Source of the DNA: Flavobacteriales bacterium
GTDB lineage: Bacteria > Bacteroidota > Bacteroidia > Flavobacteriales_D > Crocinitomicaceae
DNA length: 64,000 nucleotides
Assembly: GCA_947491305.1 (NCBI GenBank)
Contig: CANLIL010000002.1
Coordinates: 27,603-91,602 of the forward strand
Reading direction: 5' to 3'
Below the pieces are notes generated by a model, which was not told the origin of the DNA, made no database searches, and saw only the letters and a program-made list of their open reading frames with translations. Both the position numbers and the translations under genes were made by a program. Each line of letters opens with the position of its first letter. Positions within the stretch are counted from its first letter, which is position 1. Below are positions 9,124 to 17,902 of the stretch, one piece after another.

Positions 9124-11061
9124 ATGATTAATTTAGAACAATTAGGTGTTCATTTACCACAAGGCTTTTTATTTCAACACGTTAACTTACAAATCAATAA
9201 AGGTGATAAAATTGGTTTGGTCGGAAAAAATGGTGCAGGAAAATCAACAATGCTTCGCTTGCTTTCAGGTCGCGATACTGCAACAGATGGTAAAATTCAT
9301 AAACCGAAGGATTGCACAATTGGTTTTTTAACACAAGACATTAAAATTGATACACACCAGTCGGTTTTTGAATACTTGAACCAATCTAATGAATTGCTTA
9401 CTCATTTAAGAACGCAATTAGACAAGGTTAATCATGATTTAGTGACAAGAGAAGATTACACTTCAGAAAGTTATTTAAATCTTTTAAACGATCTAAATGA
9501 ATTGAATCATACCTTTAATTTGCATGAAGGATTTTTATGGGAGGAACGTATTGTTACTACTTTAAAAGGTTTAGGTTTTAGTGAAGAAGAATTACACCGT
9601 GATTTATCTACTTTTTCTGGAGGATGGAAAATGCGCGCTGAGTTAGCTAAAATCTTAGTGAATCAACCGGATGTTATTTTGTTAGATGAGCCGACCAATC
9701 ACTTAGATATTATTTCGATCAGCTGGTTAGAAAACTATTTACAGAAATTTGAAGGTGCGGTGATTGTAATTTCGCATGACCGCTTGTTTTTAGACAATGT
9801 CACGAAACGCACATTGGAAATCAGCATGGGTAAAGTGCTCGACTTTCCTTTTCCTTATACAAAGTATAAAGCTGCAAGAGAAGAAGAATTAGAACGCTTA
9901 GAAGGCGCTAAGAAACAACAAGACAAGGACATTAAACATGCCGAAGAATTAATTAATAAGTTTCGTGCAAAGAAAAACAAAGCTGCTTTTGCGCAATCGT
10001 TAATTAAGAAATTAGATAAAACAGAACGCATTGAAGTTGAGAAAGACCAAGTGGCCCGCATGCGTATTGCTTTTCCATTAAGTATTCAACCGGGTAAGTG
10101 GGTATTGGAAATGATTGACATGGGTAAAACTTTTGGCGATAAGGTTTTGTTTAAAAACATCAATTTAACGGTAGGAAGAGGGGAGAAAATTGCTTTATTA
10201 GGCCCGAATGGTGTTGGTAAATCTACTTTATTGAAGCGTTTACTCAATAAATTAGAAGGGGATGGACAAGTAAATTTAGGGCACAATGCAAAAATCACTT
10301 ATTTTGCGCAAGATCAAGCTGATTCATTAGATCCAATGAAAACCATTTATGAAACCGTAGATGAAATTGCTGAAGGTGAAATTAGAAAAGATTTAAGAAG
10401 TGTTTTGGGTGCATTTTTATTTACTGGAGAAGATGTCGACAAGCGAGTAGGTGTTTTGTCTGGAGGAGAACGAACACGTTTAGCCTTGTGTCAATTGTTA
10501 TTGAGTCCTTCGAATGTGTTAATTCTCGATGAGCCCACAAATCATTTAGACATTCAAAGTAAAGAAGTCTTAAAAGAAGCGTTAAAAAATTACGAAGGAA
10601 CGTTTATAGTTGTTTCGCACGACAGAGAGTTTTTACAAGATTTAACGAACCGTATTTGGGACATTGAAGATAAGACCTTAAAAATTCACCATTTTGGAGT
10701 TCAAGAATTCTTACAACGTAAAATGGATATTTCAAATGGTGTCGAAGTTAATAAACCAGTTGAAAAGAAGCTTGAAACCATTGTAATTGAAGAAAAAAAG
10801 CCTTTATCATTTGATGAAGCAAAAGAAATCAAGCGAATTAAAACACAATTAAACAATCAATTGAAACGTTGTGAAGATAAAATAGAAGATTTGGAACAGA
10901 AAATTGCATTGATGACAGAAGAAATTGCTACTTTAGACTATAGTAACGAAGAAAATGCTGCCAATAAATTGCAATTATTTGGTTCGTTAAAAGAAGAATT
11001 AGATGTTAAAATGGTCGAGTGGGAGCAATTTACAGAAGAATTAATGATGATCGAAGGTTAA
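9124..11061 (+). CDS. ABC-F family ATPase (Uup-like, ribosome-associated)
   Basis: 645 residues from ATG 9124; the upstream in-frame ATG at 9109 would overlap the -7 box. Two soluble ABC domains in tandem: first Walker A GKNGAGKST (about residue 37), signature FSGGWKMR and LLDEPTNHLD; second Walker A GPNGVGKST, signature LSGGERTRL and a second DEPTNHLD. No transmembrane segments. The linker between domains is Lys/Glu-rich, and the last 80 or so residues (KEIKRIKTQLNNQLKRCEDK onward) look like a coiled coil, as in Uup. ABC-F proteins act on the ribosomal E site or, for Uup, in ribosome assembly and DNA repair. Antibiotic protection is not implied. Confidence 0.92.
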   Translation: MINLEQLGVHLPQGFLFQHVNLQINKGDKIGLVGKNGAGKSTMLRLLSGRDTATDGKIHKPKDCTIGFLTQDIKIDTHQSVFEYLNQSNELLTHLRTQLDKVNHDLVTREDYTSESYLNLLNDLNELNHTFNLHEGFLWEERIVTTLKGLGFSEEELHRDLSTFSGGWKMRAELAKILVNQPDVILLDEPTNHLDIISISWLENYLQKFEGAVIVISHDRLFLDNVTKRTLEISMGKVLDFPFPYTKYKAAREEELERLEGAKKQQDKDIKHAEELINKFRAKKNKAAFAQSLIKKLDKTERIEVEKDQVARMRIAFPLSIQPGKWVLEMIDMGKTFGDKVLFKNINLTVGRGEKIALLGPNGVGKSTLLKRLLNKLEGDGQVNLGHNAKITYFAQDQADSLDPMKTIYETVDEIAEGEIRKDLRSVLGAFLFTGEDVDKRVGVLSGGERTRLALCQLLLSPSNVLILDEPTNHLDIQSKEVLKEALKNYEGTFIVVSHDREFLQDLTNRIWDIEDKTLKIHHFGVQEFLQRKMDISNGVEVNKPVEKKLETIVIEEKKPLSFDEAKEIKRIKTQLNNQLKRCEDKIEDLEQKIALMTEEIATLDYSNEENAANKLQLFGSLKEELDVKMVEWEQFTEELMMIEG

Positions 11062-11484
11062 ATGAAAGGTAGAATTTTATTTGTAATTTTTTCATTTTTT
11101 TTAGTGGCTTGCAATAAAGTCAACAATAATCCTGTGCCAAATTTTCCATTTGACATTTCAATTGACATTAACTTACCAAGTTACAACGGTTTATCTGGTG
11201 TAGGAGGCTGGGCGTATGTTGCTGGTGGTTCTAAAGGAATCATCGTTTACCGTCGTTCAATGGATGAATTTGTAGCTTTTGACAGACATTCACCAGCTGA
11301 TGTAAACGGAACGTGTTCACAACCGTTGTATCCTGATTCAGTAAATTTTTTACAATTAAATGATGATTGCAACAATGCGAAATTTTCACTCTATGATGGC
11401 TCTCCAATAAGTGGCAGTGATTTTGGGTTAAGAATGTATCAAACGATGTTCAACGGTTCCAATCAATTAAGAATTTATAATTAG
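11062..11484 (+). CDS. Rieske-like lipoprotein lacking cluster ligands
   Basis: 140 residues, starting on the base after the ABC-F stop codon and so probably co-transcribed with it. It has a lipoprotein signal (MKGRILFVIFSFFLVAC, Cys 17). The rest resembles the small Rieske-like lipoproteins of Bacteroidota: IIVYRRSMDEFVAFDRHSP, then a C...C pair and FSLYDGSPISG. True Rieske proteins need C-x-H and C-x2-H; here the first block reads DRHSPADVNGTC and the second DDCNNAKF, so histidine ligands are missing and an iron-sulfur centre is unlikely. Function unknown. The family link rests on pattern only. Confidence 0.7.
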   Translation: MKGRILFVIFSFFLVACNKVNNNPVPNFPFDISIDINLPSYNGLSGVGGWAYVAGGSKGIIVYRRSMDEFVAFDRHSPADVNGTCSQPLYPDSVNFLQLNDDCNNAKFSLYDGSPISGSDFGLRMYQTMFNGSNQLRIYN

Positions 11485-11494
11485 AACAATTTTA

Positions 11495-11502
11495 TATTTT
11501 TG
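11495..11502 (+). promoter_or_regulatory. -7 box (TATTTTTG) for ferredoxin gene
   Basis: Match to TAnnTTTG, 14 bases before the ATG at 11517, in the short gap after the Rieske-like lipoprotein gene. Confidence 0.6.
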
Positions 11503-11516
11503 TAAAAAAAATAACA

Positions 11517-11837
11517 ATGAGTGAAATTAAAGTCAACATTATCGATCGTGAAGGTATAACACATGAACTAGTTGCACCAACAGACATGAATATGAACATC
11601 ATGGAAGTTTGTAAAGCTTACGACCTTCCAGTTTTGGGAGAATGTGGAGGAATGGCTATGTGCGCAACATGCCAATGCTATTTAGAGTCTGAAACAGATT
11701 TGCCAGAGCAATCCGATGCAGAGTTAGACATGTTAGACCAAGCCTTTTTTGTGAAAGCAAACAGTCGATTAGGTTGTCAAATACACATTTCAGATGAAAT
11801 TGACGGAATTACATTACGTTTAGCCCCTGAAGCTTAA
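11517..11837 (+). CDS. [2Fe-2S] ferredoxin (adrenodoxin type)
   Basis: 106 residues, cytosolic electron carrier. Ligand pattern C-x5-C-x2-C (ECGGMAMCATCQC, residues about 42-51) plus a distal Cys in SRLGCQIH near residue 87, the arrangement of ISC-type/adrenodoxin ferredoxins. The acidic surface (EQSDAELDMLDQ) is usual for partner docking. No isc or suf genes are near, so the partner is unknown. It has its own -7 box. Its stop codon overlaps the stop of the convergent minus-strand gene by four bases (TTAA), leaving no room for an intrinsic terminator. Confidence 0.92.
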   Translation: MSEIKVNIIDREGITHELVAPTDMNMNIMEVCKAYDLPVLGECGGMAMCATCQCYLESETDLPEQSDAELDMLDQAFFVKANSRLGCQIHISDEIDGITLRLAPEA

Positions 11838-12634
11838 AGCGCTAGGGTTAAGCCCATGTGAAATGTAATAAAATTCATATTTCGTTGAAAATTAATTTCA
11901 TCCAAGTAATACTCGTAATTTGGTAGTTGATTAAAATTACTTTCTTGATTAGGTGGAGTGAACTTAAGGGTGTATTTAAAACCATAAGTTATCATCAAGC
12001 TTTTTGAAATTGGATTTCTCATTGTTAAATCATATAACAAAACAAATCTGTTAGCACTTGGGATCTTTTTTATTTCTCCAAATGGTAATTCACTACTCGA
12101 TACTTGATTATAATGAACGTATTGATTTTGATTAGTGAAATTATTATAATAATTAAATATATAATTCTCATCTTGAATTGAAGACCATTCCATTCCTATT
12201 CCAAATTGATGACTTAATCCCATTGGTAATAAAGCACTTTCATTTGAGAGTTCAATTTTTGGGATTATAGAGAAGATTGAAACAGATAACATTTCATGAT
12301 CAACATTTGAATAATTTGGTGCAACTTTAGAAAAGTCAGTTCCCAATTCTATCCCAATTCCAAAATTTCGTTTAACAGCAATACCTGCACTAATTCTGTA
12401 GCCATAATTCACCCAATTACTTTTTTCCACCAAATTATGACCATTTGTTCCATAGCTTACAACATCGTTAAATCCTGAGATGTTTAGCATATTGTAAATG
12501 ATTGGTGTAGAAAATAACCCATCTACTTGCAGGTAAAACTTTTTACCATAAAACCCAAAGTTTTTCTTTTGACCAAAACTTAACTGGACAAGTAGCAAGC
12601 TTAAAGCAAGAATACTAATTTTAACAATCTTCAT
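11834..12634 (-). CDS. Putative outer-membrane beta-barrel protein
   Basis: 266 residues with a signal peptide (MKIVKISILALSLLLVQLSFGQ) and then alternating-polarity strands with Gly/aromatic girdle patterns (FGIGIELGTDF, YGFKYTLKF), ending in a strand (FHMGLTLAL). This is consistent with an 8- to 10-strand barrel of the outer_membrane_beta-barrel type common in Bacteroidota. It is the last gene of the minus-strand operon led by the 16396 gene, one base after the M48 peptidase stop. No specific function can be assigned. Confidence 0.7.
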   Translation of the reverse strand: MKIVKISILALSLLLVQLSFGQKKNFGFYGKKFYLQVDGLFSTPIIYNMLNISGFNDVVSYGTNGHNLVEKSNWVNYGYRISAGIAVKRNFGIGIELGTDFSKVAPNYSNVDHEMLSVSIFSIIPKIELSNESALLPMGLSHQFGIGMEWSSIQDENYIFNYYNNFTNQNQYVHYNQVSSSELPFGEIKKIPSANRFVLLYDLTMRNPISKSLMITYGFKYTLKFTPPNQESNFNQLPNYEYYLDEINFQRNMNFITFHMGLTLAL

Positions 12635-12635
12635 T

Positions 12636-14837
12636 TTATTTCTTTTTTATAGAATTAAAGAAATGATACATATGAGCACCAATTTTTAATTTTGTTGGTT
12701 TTTCTTTTGTGTAGAAACTTAAATCACGTTCAATTTTACTGGTTTCTAAATCTAAAATGATGATATCAACATCTGTAAACTGGCTGTTAAACAATACCAT
12801 TGGCATATAAACCATCGATATAGGTAAGAAAATTGCACTTGTCATTACCATCGAAGGGTTAAAATCTATTATTACTTGATTCTGAACAAGTGTATACATC
12901 ACTTTTGCTGTTCCATAATTTTCTTTTAGTGTGTTTAATAACTGGTAATCTACAGTTAAGATATTGTCATTATCAACATCCGTCATTTGATCCAAGTAAT
13001 TCATTAATAAAGAACGCTCATTAAAAATTTGTGTTCCAGTTTTTTTAATTGAAGTGCGATCGATTAAATATGTTTTGATATTTAAATCACTGCTTACTTC
13101 TTGAATGGTATTTGACAATTCAATTTGATAATTTTCTGATAAAGTAGGATCAATACCATTCGGTCCTTTCATTTGAACTATAGGCTCAACAATGATTAAT
13201 TCATTGATATCAACAGTTTTCTTTTTACTAGCTAACCATTTCTTTTTTTCTGCTTTACTCAATTTTGTATAAGCAGCAGCATCTTTTTCTTTTTCTTTAA
13301 AAGTTTCCAATTCCAGATTAAAAGGATCTAGAAAATCTTTGTTTTGTATAACGTCACTTAAACCGTACAAATAGAATTTTGTAGAATCAAAATTTTGATC
13401 GTTATCTATGTTCTTTTTGTTTTTTATTTTGTCGTATTTAGACTTCGTTTTTGTTTCTTCAACTTTTTCTATAGGTTTTGCATTTTTGATTGAGTCAGTA
13501 TATTGAATGAAATTCAAACTCGCTTCATTAAATGTTTTCTTAGAATAGGTTTCTAATTTAAAGCTTTTAGAATTACTAATTTGTTTAATAAGATTGGCGT
13601 AAACTTTTGATATTTCTTCGTCATTAGGATACATTTTTTTTAAATCATAAATCTGACGAATCGCTAATGTGGTCAATCCTTCTTTGGTTAATTTTCGGAT
13701 TAAGAAGTGTAACTGAGCAGATTCACCTTCTAATTCCTTTGATTTTTTAGTTGTTTTATCGCCTTTGTTTTCTGCTTTGTAAATGGCAAGGTTTAGCCAC
13801 AATTGAGCTTTCATTCTTTTCAGATAGGCTGAATTAGGATTTTCTTTCTCTAAAATGAATAAGGAATACAACGCATCTGTAAAATTTTGTTCTAATACAT
13901 CTGTTCTTAATGATTCAAAACGCGCAATTTTACGCATGTATTCAAAGCTAGTTTGTCCTAAAAAAGACGCTGTTTTCCCCCATCCAGAAAGCGATTTCAC
14001 TAAATCTTCAGCAGCTTCTTTTCTTTTTTTTATGTTAGGGTGAGAACTTTCAGAGTCATCATAATCTTCAATCGCTTTTATTGGGTATTGTTTATCTGAA
14101 AATAAAGAATTAGGAATAAATAATTTGTTGGTATTAAAATAATCTTTTGGAAATTCAACTTCATCAAAAGGTAAATATGAATACATTAACACATCAAAAG
14201 TAGGTAGCACTTCGTTGATAGAGTATCCAGCATTTTTGTACATTATTATGCCCAAACTATCTGCATTTAGTTCTTTTTCTTTCGAATATTGGCTCAGTTC
14301 TTCGATGGTTCGATAGGTTCGACGGTTTTTAATTTTATCCTTGTATCCTTCTAGCACATGTTTTTCTGTAAAATGTGAAATCTCATGCGCCAAAACCATT
14401 GCAAGCTGCGCTTCATTTGCTAATTGAGCGATTAAACCTGTGGTAACAAAAACAATCCCTTGATCCGTACTAAAAGCATTTGTTGAGTTAGATTTAATCG
14501 TGTAAAAACGAAGTTTAGCAAAGGTTTCAGGCTCGTCTTTCAATAATTTAGCCGCAATTTGACTAACATAATCTGAAATTTCATCACCATAAACAACATA
14601 TCCAGAATGTAAAATATTATCAATTGAATAATGGATTCCTTCAAGAAACATATTTTTTTGAGCAGAACTTAATCCTTTAATTGGATTTTTTGCATTTGAA
14701 GCTACTTTAAGGAAAGTATATTCCTTGAAATCTTCAGGTATATCTCCTTTTGCTTGTAATGTTTTGTAATTATTGAAATCAACTTGCGCATAGCTGTTGA
14801 TGAACATTAACAACAATAAAAATGGTAAAAAACGCAT
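12636..14837 (-). CDS. M48-family zinc metallopeptidase with long C-terminal extension
   Basis: 733 residues from the ATG at 14837, which directly precedes a signal peptide (MRFLPFLLLLMFINSYAQ) and avoids overlap with nadE; an ATG at 14864 would overlap it. Catalytic motif HEISH at residues 151-155 (LAHEISHFTEKH), with the downstream third ligand probably Glu in KELNADSLG near 189, as in BepA/Oma1-type M48 peptidases. Residues about 320-440 look helical and TPR-like, then come a Lys-rich low-complexity stretch (360s and 460s) and a C-terminal region I cannot match. M48 periplasmic peptidases commonly take part in outer-membrane protein quality control, which would fit its flanking barrel genes. 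Confidence 0.85.
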   Translation of the reverse strand: MRFLPFLLLLMFINSYAQVDFNNYKTLQAKGDIPEDFKEYTFLKVASNAKNPIKGLSSAQKNMFLEGIHYSIDNILHSGYVVYGDEISDYVSQIAAKLLKDEPETFAKLRFYTIKSNSTNAFSTDQGIVFVTTGLIAQLANEAQLAMVLAHEISHFTEKHVLEGYKDKIKNRRTYRTIEELSQYSKEKELNADSLGIIMYKNAGYSINEVLPTFDVLMYSYLPFDEVEFPKDYFNTNKLFIPNSLFSDKQYPIKAIEDYDDSESSHPNIKKRKEAAEDLVKSLSGWGKTASFLGQTSFEYMRKIARFESLRTDVLEQNFTDALYSLFILEKENPNSAYLKRMKAQLWLNLAIYKAENKGDKTTKKSKELEGESAQLHFLIRKLTKEGLTTLAIRQIYDLKKMYPNDEEISKVYANLIKQISNSKSFKLETYSKKTFNEASLNFIQYTDSIKNAKPIEKVEETKTKSKYDKIKNKKNIDNDQNFDSTKFYLYGLSDVIQNKDFLDPFNLELETFKEKEKDAAAYTKLSKAEKKKWLASKKKTVDINELIIVEPIVQMKGPNGIDPTLSENYQIELSNTIQEVSSDLNIKTYLIDRTSIKKTGTQIFNERSLLMNYLDQMTDVDNDNILTVDYQLLNTLKENYGTAKVMYTLVQNQVIIDFNPSMVMTSAIFLPISMVYMPMVLFNSQFTDVDIIILDLETSKIERDLSFYTKEKPTKLKIGAHMYHFFNSIKKK

Positions 14838-14842
14838 ATTTT

Positions 14843-15607
14843 TTAGTTTTTTGGGAGAATACAAACAGGTATTGGCTCCATTTTGTGTTTATTTTGTTGG
14901 TTGAATTTTCTGTAAATCTGAAGAACTTCTTTTTCGCGGTCAGTCAAATTGGTTCCATCACCAACAAATTCCATTGCCCATTCTAATTCTGGATAGGTAG
15001 CGCCTAATTGATCTTCATCCGTTCTGTCATCGCCCCATAAACCATCAGTTGGTTGAGCTATTTGAATGGATTCAATCACATTTAATTCGTAGGCAAGATT
15101 TCTAACAGCTGTTTTCGTTAAATCAGCGATTGGACTAATATCAACGCCACCATCACCATATTTTGTAAAAAATCCAACGCCGAAATCTTCAATTTTATTT
15201 CCTGTTCCCGTAACCAAAACGCCGTATTGTTGCGCAATCGCATACAAGGTTGTCATTCTCAGACGAGCACGTGTATTTGCCATGCTTAATTGATTTGAAA
15301 CAACTTGGTTAGGGAAATTTGCTTCCATCGATTCAAAGATGGGTGTTAAATCCACTTCGATACTACTACAATTTTCAAATCGACTAAGTAAATCTTCAAT
15401 GTGTTCTGTGCCGCGTTCATACTCAGATTTTGATTGACGAATGGGCATGTTTACTAAAATTGTTTTTTTTCCTGTTAAAGCGCACAATATTGAAGTTACT
15501 GCCGAATCAATTCCACCAGAAATCCCTACAATAAAACCATTCATGCTTGATTTTTCGCAGTATTCATTGAGCCAATTACTGATGTATTTTTGAATTCCGA
15601 CTGACAT
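14843..15607 (-). CDS. nadE: NH3-dependent NAD+ synthetase
   Basis: 254 residues. NadE amidates deamido-NAD using ATP and ammonia, the last step of NAD synthesis. Seen: the N-type ATP pyrophosphatase P-loop SGGIDSAV at residues 30-37, the substrate-binding block TGNKIEDFGVGFFTKYGDGG around 155-175, and PTDGLWGDDRTDEDQLGATY near 200. The short length with no N-terminal nitrilase domain marks the ammonia-dependent form. It starts three bases after the upstream barrel gene and ends five bases before the M48 gene. A nadE next to gldB-gldC is also known in Flavobacterium. Confidence 0.95.
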   Translation of the reverse strand: MSVGIQKYISNWLNEYCEKSSMNGFIVGISGGIDSAVTSILCALTGKKTILVNMPIRQSKSEYERGTEHIEDLLSRFENCSSIEVDLTPIFESMEANFPNQVVSNQLSMANTRARLRMTTLYAIAQQYGVLVTGTGNKIEDFGVGFFTKYGDGGVDISPIADLTKTAVRNLAYELNVIESIQIAQPTDGLWGDDRTDEDQLGATYPELEWAMEFVGDGTNLTDREKEVLQIYRKFNQQNKHKMEPIPVCILPKN

Positions 15608-15610
15608 AAT

Positions 15611-16396
15611 TTAAAATAAAACGGCCAATTTGAAATTCAATTGATTTTGATTTGCGCTGTTACTGAAAAAACCACTTGCATCTTGAAGTGATAAGTTATC
15701 ATTATCAAATGTATAATGAATAGGTGTAAAACCATAGTAATATCCAACCTCACCACTAAGTACTGTTGAACCAATAAAATTCCATTCAGCACCAAGAGAC
15801 AAACCAATAAAACCTTTGTAAAATAATAAATCGCTCGGTGAATGCATGTTCGTATTTTGAGCCAATGTAGATGGATCGATCAATATAGGATTAATAAACC
15901 CTTCATCATTCATTTTATTACTTAAACAGAAACTGTTTTTTAAACCAAATTTACCGAAATAGCGAAAATAACCAATGTAACTTGTTCTAAATTGTATCAT
16001 TGTTGGTATCGTTAGATAGATTGTATTGTGTTGCCTGTGTTTTAATAAAAACAAATCACTTCCGGACACATCATCGCTTCTACCTAAAATCTCAGAATCA
16101 TTATAATAATACCACGCATTTTGACCTTCAACTATGTTATATGAAAACTTAGAAAAATCAAATTCTAAACCAGTAGAAAAAGCAAATGCATCGGATAAAC
16201 CATAATTCATGTCAACGCCAATCGTAAAATCACCACCAACGCCATCTTGTTCAAAGCGTTTTGTATTCATTTGTTGGAAGTTTACGGAGGTACCAAAAAC
16301 GATTCCTGCTTGAACCTTTTTTTTAGCAGCTTCTTGTCCAAAAGCATTGAATAAATTGCAGGATAGATAAACTATAATTAACCAAATTGATTTCAT
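15611..16396 (-). CDS. Putative outer-membrane beta-barrel protein (porin-like, operon leader)
   Basis: 261 residues with a signal peptide (cleavage near NAFGQ, residue 21) and beta-barrel-like alternation (AGIVFGTSVNFQQM, FSTGLEFDFSKFSYN, YFGKFGLKNSF, GLSLGAEWNF), ending in a phenylalanine-terminated strand (FKLAVLF) typical of outer-membrane proteins. It belongs to the general outer_membrane_beta-barrel group; PorT-like proteins share this look but I cannot confirm one. It is the first gene of the minus-strand run barrel-nadE-M48-barrel and is divergent from gldB. Confidence 0.7.
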   Translation of the reverse strand: MKSIWLIIVYLSCNLFNAFGQEAAKKKVQAGIVFGTSVNFQQMNTKRFEQDGVGGDFTIGVDMNYGLSDAFAFSTGLEFDFSKFSYNIVEGQNAWYYYNDSEILGRSDDVSGSDLFLLKHRQHNTIYLTIPTMIQFRTSYIGYFRYFGKFGLKNSFCLSNKMNDEGFINPILIDPSTLAQNTNMHSPSDLLFYKGFIGLSLGAEWNFIGSTVLSGEVGYYYGFTPIHYTFDNDNLSLQDASGFFSNSANQNQLNFKLAVLF

Positions 16397-16522
16397 AAAA
16401 CAGCATTTTAAAGTGTTACAATATTACTTATTTTCAATCCAAAATGAAAATTAAATCTTATATTTTTAAGTGATGAATCAAAAGAATTAAAAATAAGCGA
16501 ATATGTAAACTAACTTTTTATG

Positions 16523-16530
16523 TATTTTTG
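16523..16530 (+). promoter_or_regulatory. -7 box (TATTTTTG) for gldB
   Basis: TAnnTTTG match 16 bases before the gldB ATG at 16547. It supports that start over the in-frame ATG at 16520, which overlaps the promoter. Confidence 0.65.
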
Positions 16531-16546
16531 CTCAAAAAACCTGAAT

Positions 16547-17548
16547 ATGCTTAGAATTTTAGCAGTTTTTTGTTGCTTATTTTTGATGGCATCTTGCGTT
16601 ACTAATTCGTTGGATGTAGCTGTGGATGATCAAAGTGTTTCGATTGATTTTATACAATTGGATTCGTTAATGTTTCATGCTAATTCTGAGGATCGATTAG
16701 CACTTCACCAATCTATGCAAACTCAAATTCCACATCTTTATGAATACAATTTAGCGTATTGTTTAAAGTTTAAAGGAATGCAAGATTCTGTTTTCACGAC
16801 CAGTATCCAGCAATTTTATTCCGATCCGTACATTAACAAATTAGAACAACGATTATCAAAGCAATTCGGAAATACACAAGATTTTAAAGAAGAGATAATT
16901 GATGGGTTTAAACATTTGAAGTATCATTTTCCAAATGGAAAGATTCCTTCAGCCGTTGTTTTTATGAATTCCTTATTTACAGCAAATGCTTTTTGTACGG
17001 AAACAGAAATTGGTATTGGATTGGAACGTTATTTACCTATGAAAACAGATGTCATCCAACAATTACCACCGGATCAATTTTACAATTGGATAAAAGAAGG
17101 ATTTGATGAGCGCTATATAGTGAGAGATGCACTTTGTTCTTGGGTAATGACGCATTATGTTGACGAGGAAAAAGGAAATTTAATCGAGAATTGTATTTAT
17201 TGGGGCAAGATTTTATACCTTACAAAAGCGGCCTTACCTGAAGTGACTGATGCTACAATTCTTCGCTATTCTGAAAAAGATTTCAACTGGGCTTTAGAGA
17301 ATGAATCGCAACTTTGGAATTATTTGGTAAAAGATAAAGTGCTGTTTAAGATTGATGAGCGAATGATTCGTAATTTAATTGCTGAAGGACCTTTTTCGGT
17401 AGGTTTTCCTGAAGAAGGTCCGGATCGATTGGGCCAGTTTTTAGGGTACCGAATTGTCCAAAAATACATGGAAATTGAACAGATTACTGTTAAAGAGTTA
17501 CTTGATAAATCATATACCGATATATTGGTTGAATACGAAATAGATTAA
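16547..17548 (+). CDS. gldB: Gliding motility lipoprotein GldB
   Basis: 333 residues. The start at 16547 gives a clean lipoprotein signal (MLRILAVFCCLFLMASC, Cys 17) and lies just after the -7 box. The mature part is alpha/beta with aromatic-rich stretches (FHYHFPNGKIPSAVVF-like block near residue 130, FPEEGPDRLGQFLGYRIVQ near 300) characteristic of GldB. GldB is needed for gliding and T9SS function in Flavobacterium; its biochemical role is unknown. It is followed after three bases by gldC, reproducing the conserved gldB-gldC pair with nadE adjacent. Confidence 0.93.
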   Translation: MLRILAVFCCLFLMASCVTNSLDVAVDDQSVSIDFIQLDSLMFHANSEDRLALHQSMQTQIPHLYEYNLAYCLKFKGMQDSVFTTSIQQFYSDPYINKLEQRLSKQFGNTQDFKEEIIDGFKHLKYHFPNGKIPSAVVFMNSLFTANAFCTETEIGIGLERYLPMKTDVIQQLPPDQFYNWIKEGFDERYIVRDALCSWVMTHYVDEEKGNLIENCIYWGKILYLTKAALPEVTDATILRYSEKDFNWALENESQLWNYLVKDKVLFKIDERMIRNLIAEGPFSVGFPEEGPDRLGQFLGYRIVQKYMEIEQITVKELLDKSYTDILVEYEID

Positions 17549-17551
17549 AAA

Positions 17552-17902
17552 ATGGAAAATAAAATAACGAAATCTTCTGAAATTAAAATTCAAGTTGGAC
17601 TGAATGAAAATAACTTGCCAATTTCAATGAAATGGAGTGCGCAAGATGGAAATATTGAAAACGCTTCAGCTAAAGCATTTATGTTGTCGCTTTGGGATGA
17701 AAAAGATAACAATACGATGAAAATCGACTTGTGGACAAAAGATATGTCAGTGGAAGAAATGAAACAATTTTTTCACCAAACCTTATTGACCATGGCGGAT
17801 ACCTTTGAAAAAGCTACTGGTGAGCATTTGATTTGTGAAGATTTGCGTGATTATTGTTATCATTTTGCTGAAAAAATGCAAGTATTACCAGCCAAAGACT
17901 AA
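17552..17902 (+). CDS. gldC: Gliding motility protein GldC
   Basis: 116 residues, no signal peptide, predicted cytosolic. Family-typical segments: EIKIQVGLNENNLPISMKW at residues 9-27 and LWDEKDNNTMKIDLWTKDM near 50. GldC improves but is not strictly essential for gliding in Flavobacterium johnsoniae; its mechanism is unknown. It starts three bases after gldB, and its TAA overlaps the next ATG (TAATG), so translation of the DUF2797 gene is probably coupled to it. Confidence 0.93.
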   Translation: MENKITKSSEIKIQVGLNENNLPISMKWSAQDGNIENASAKAFMLSLWDEKDNNTMKIDLWTKDMSVEEMKQFFHQTLLTMADTFEKATGEHLICEDLRDYCYHFAEKMQVLPAKD

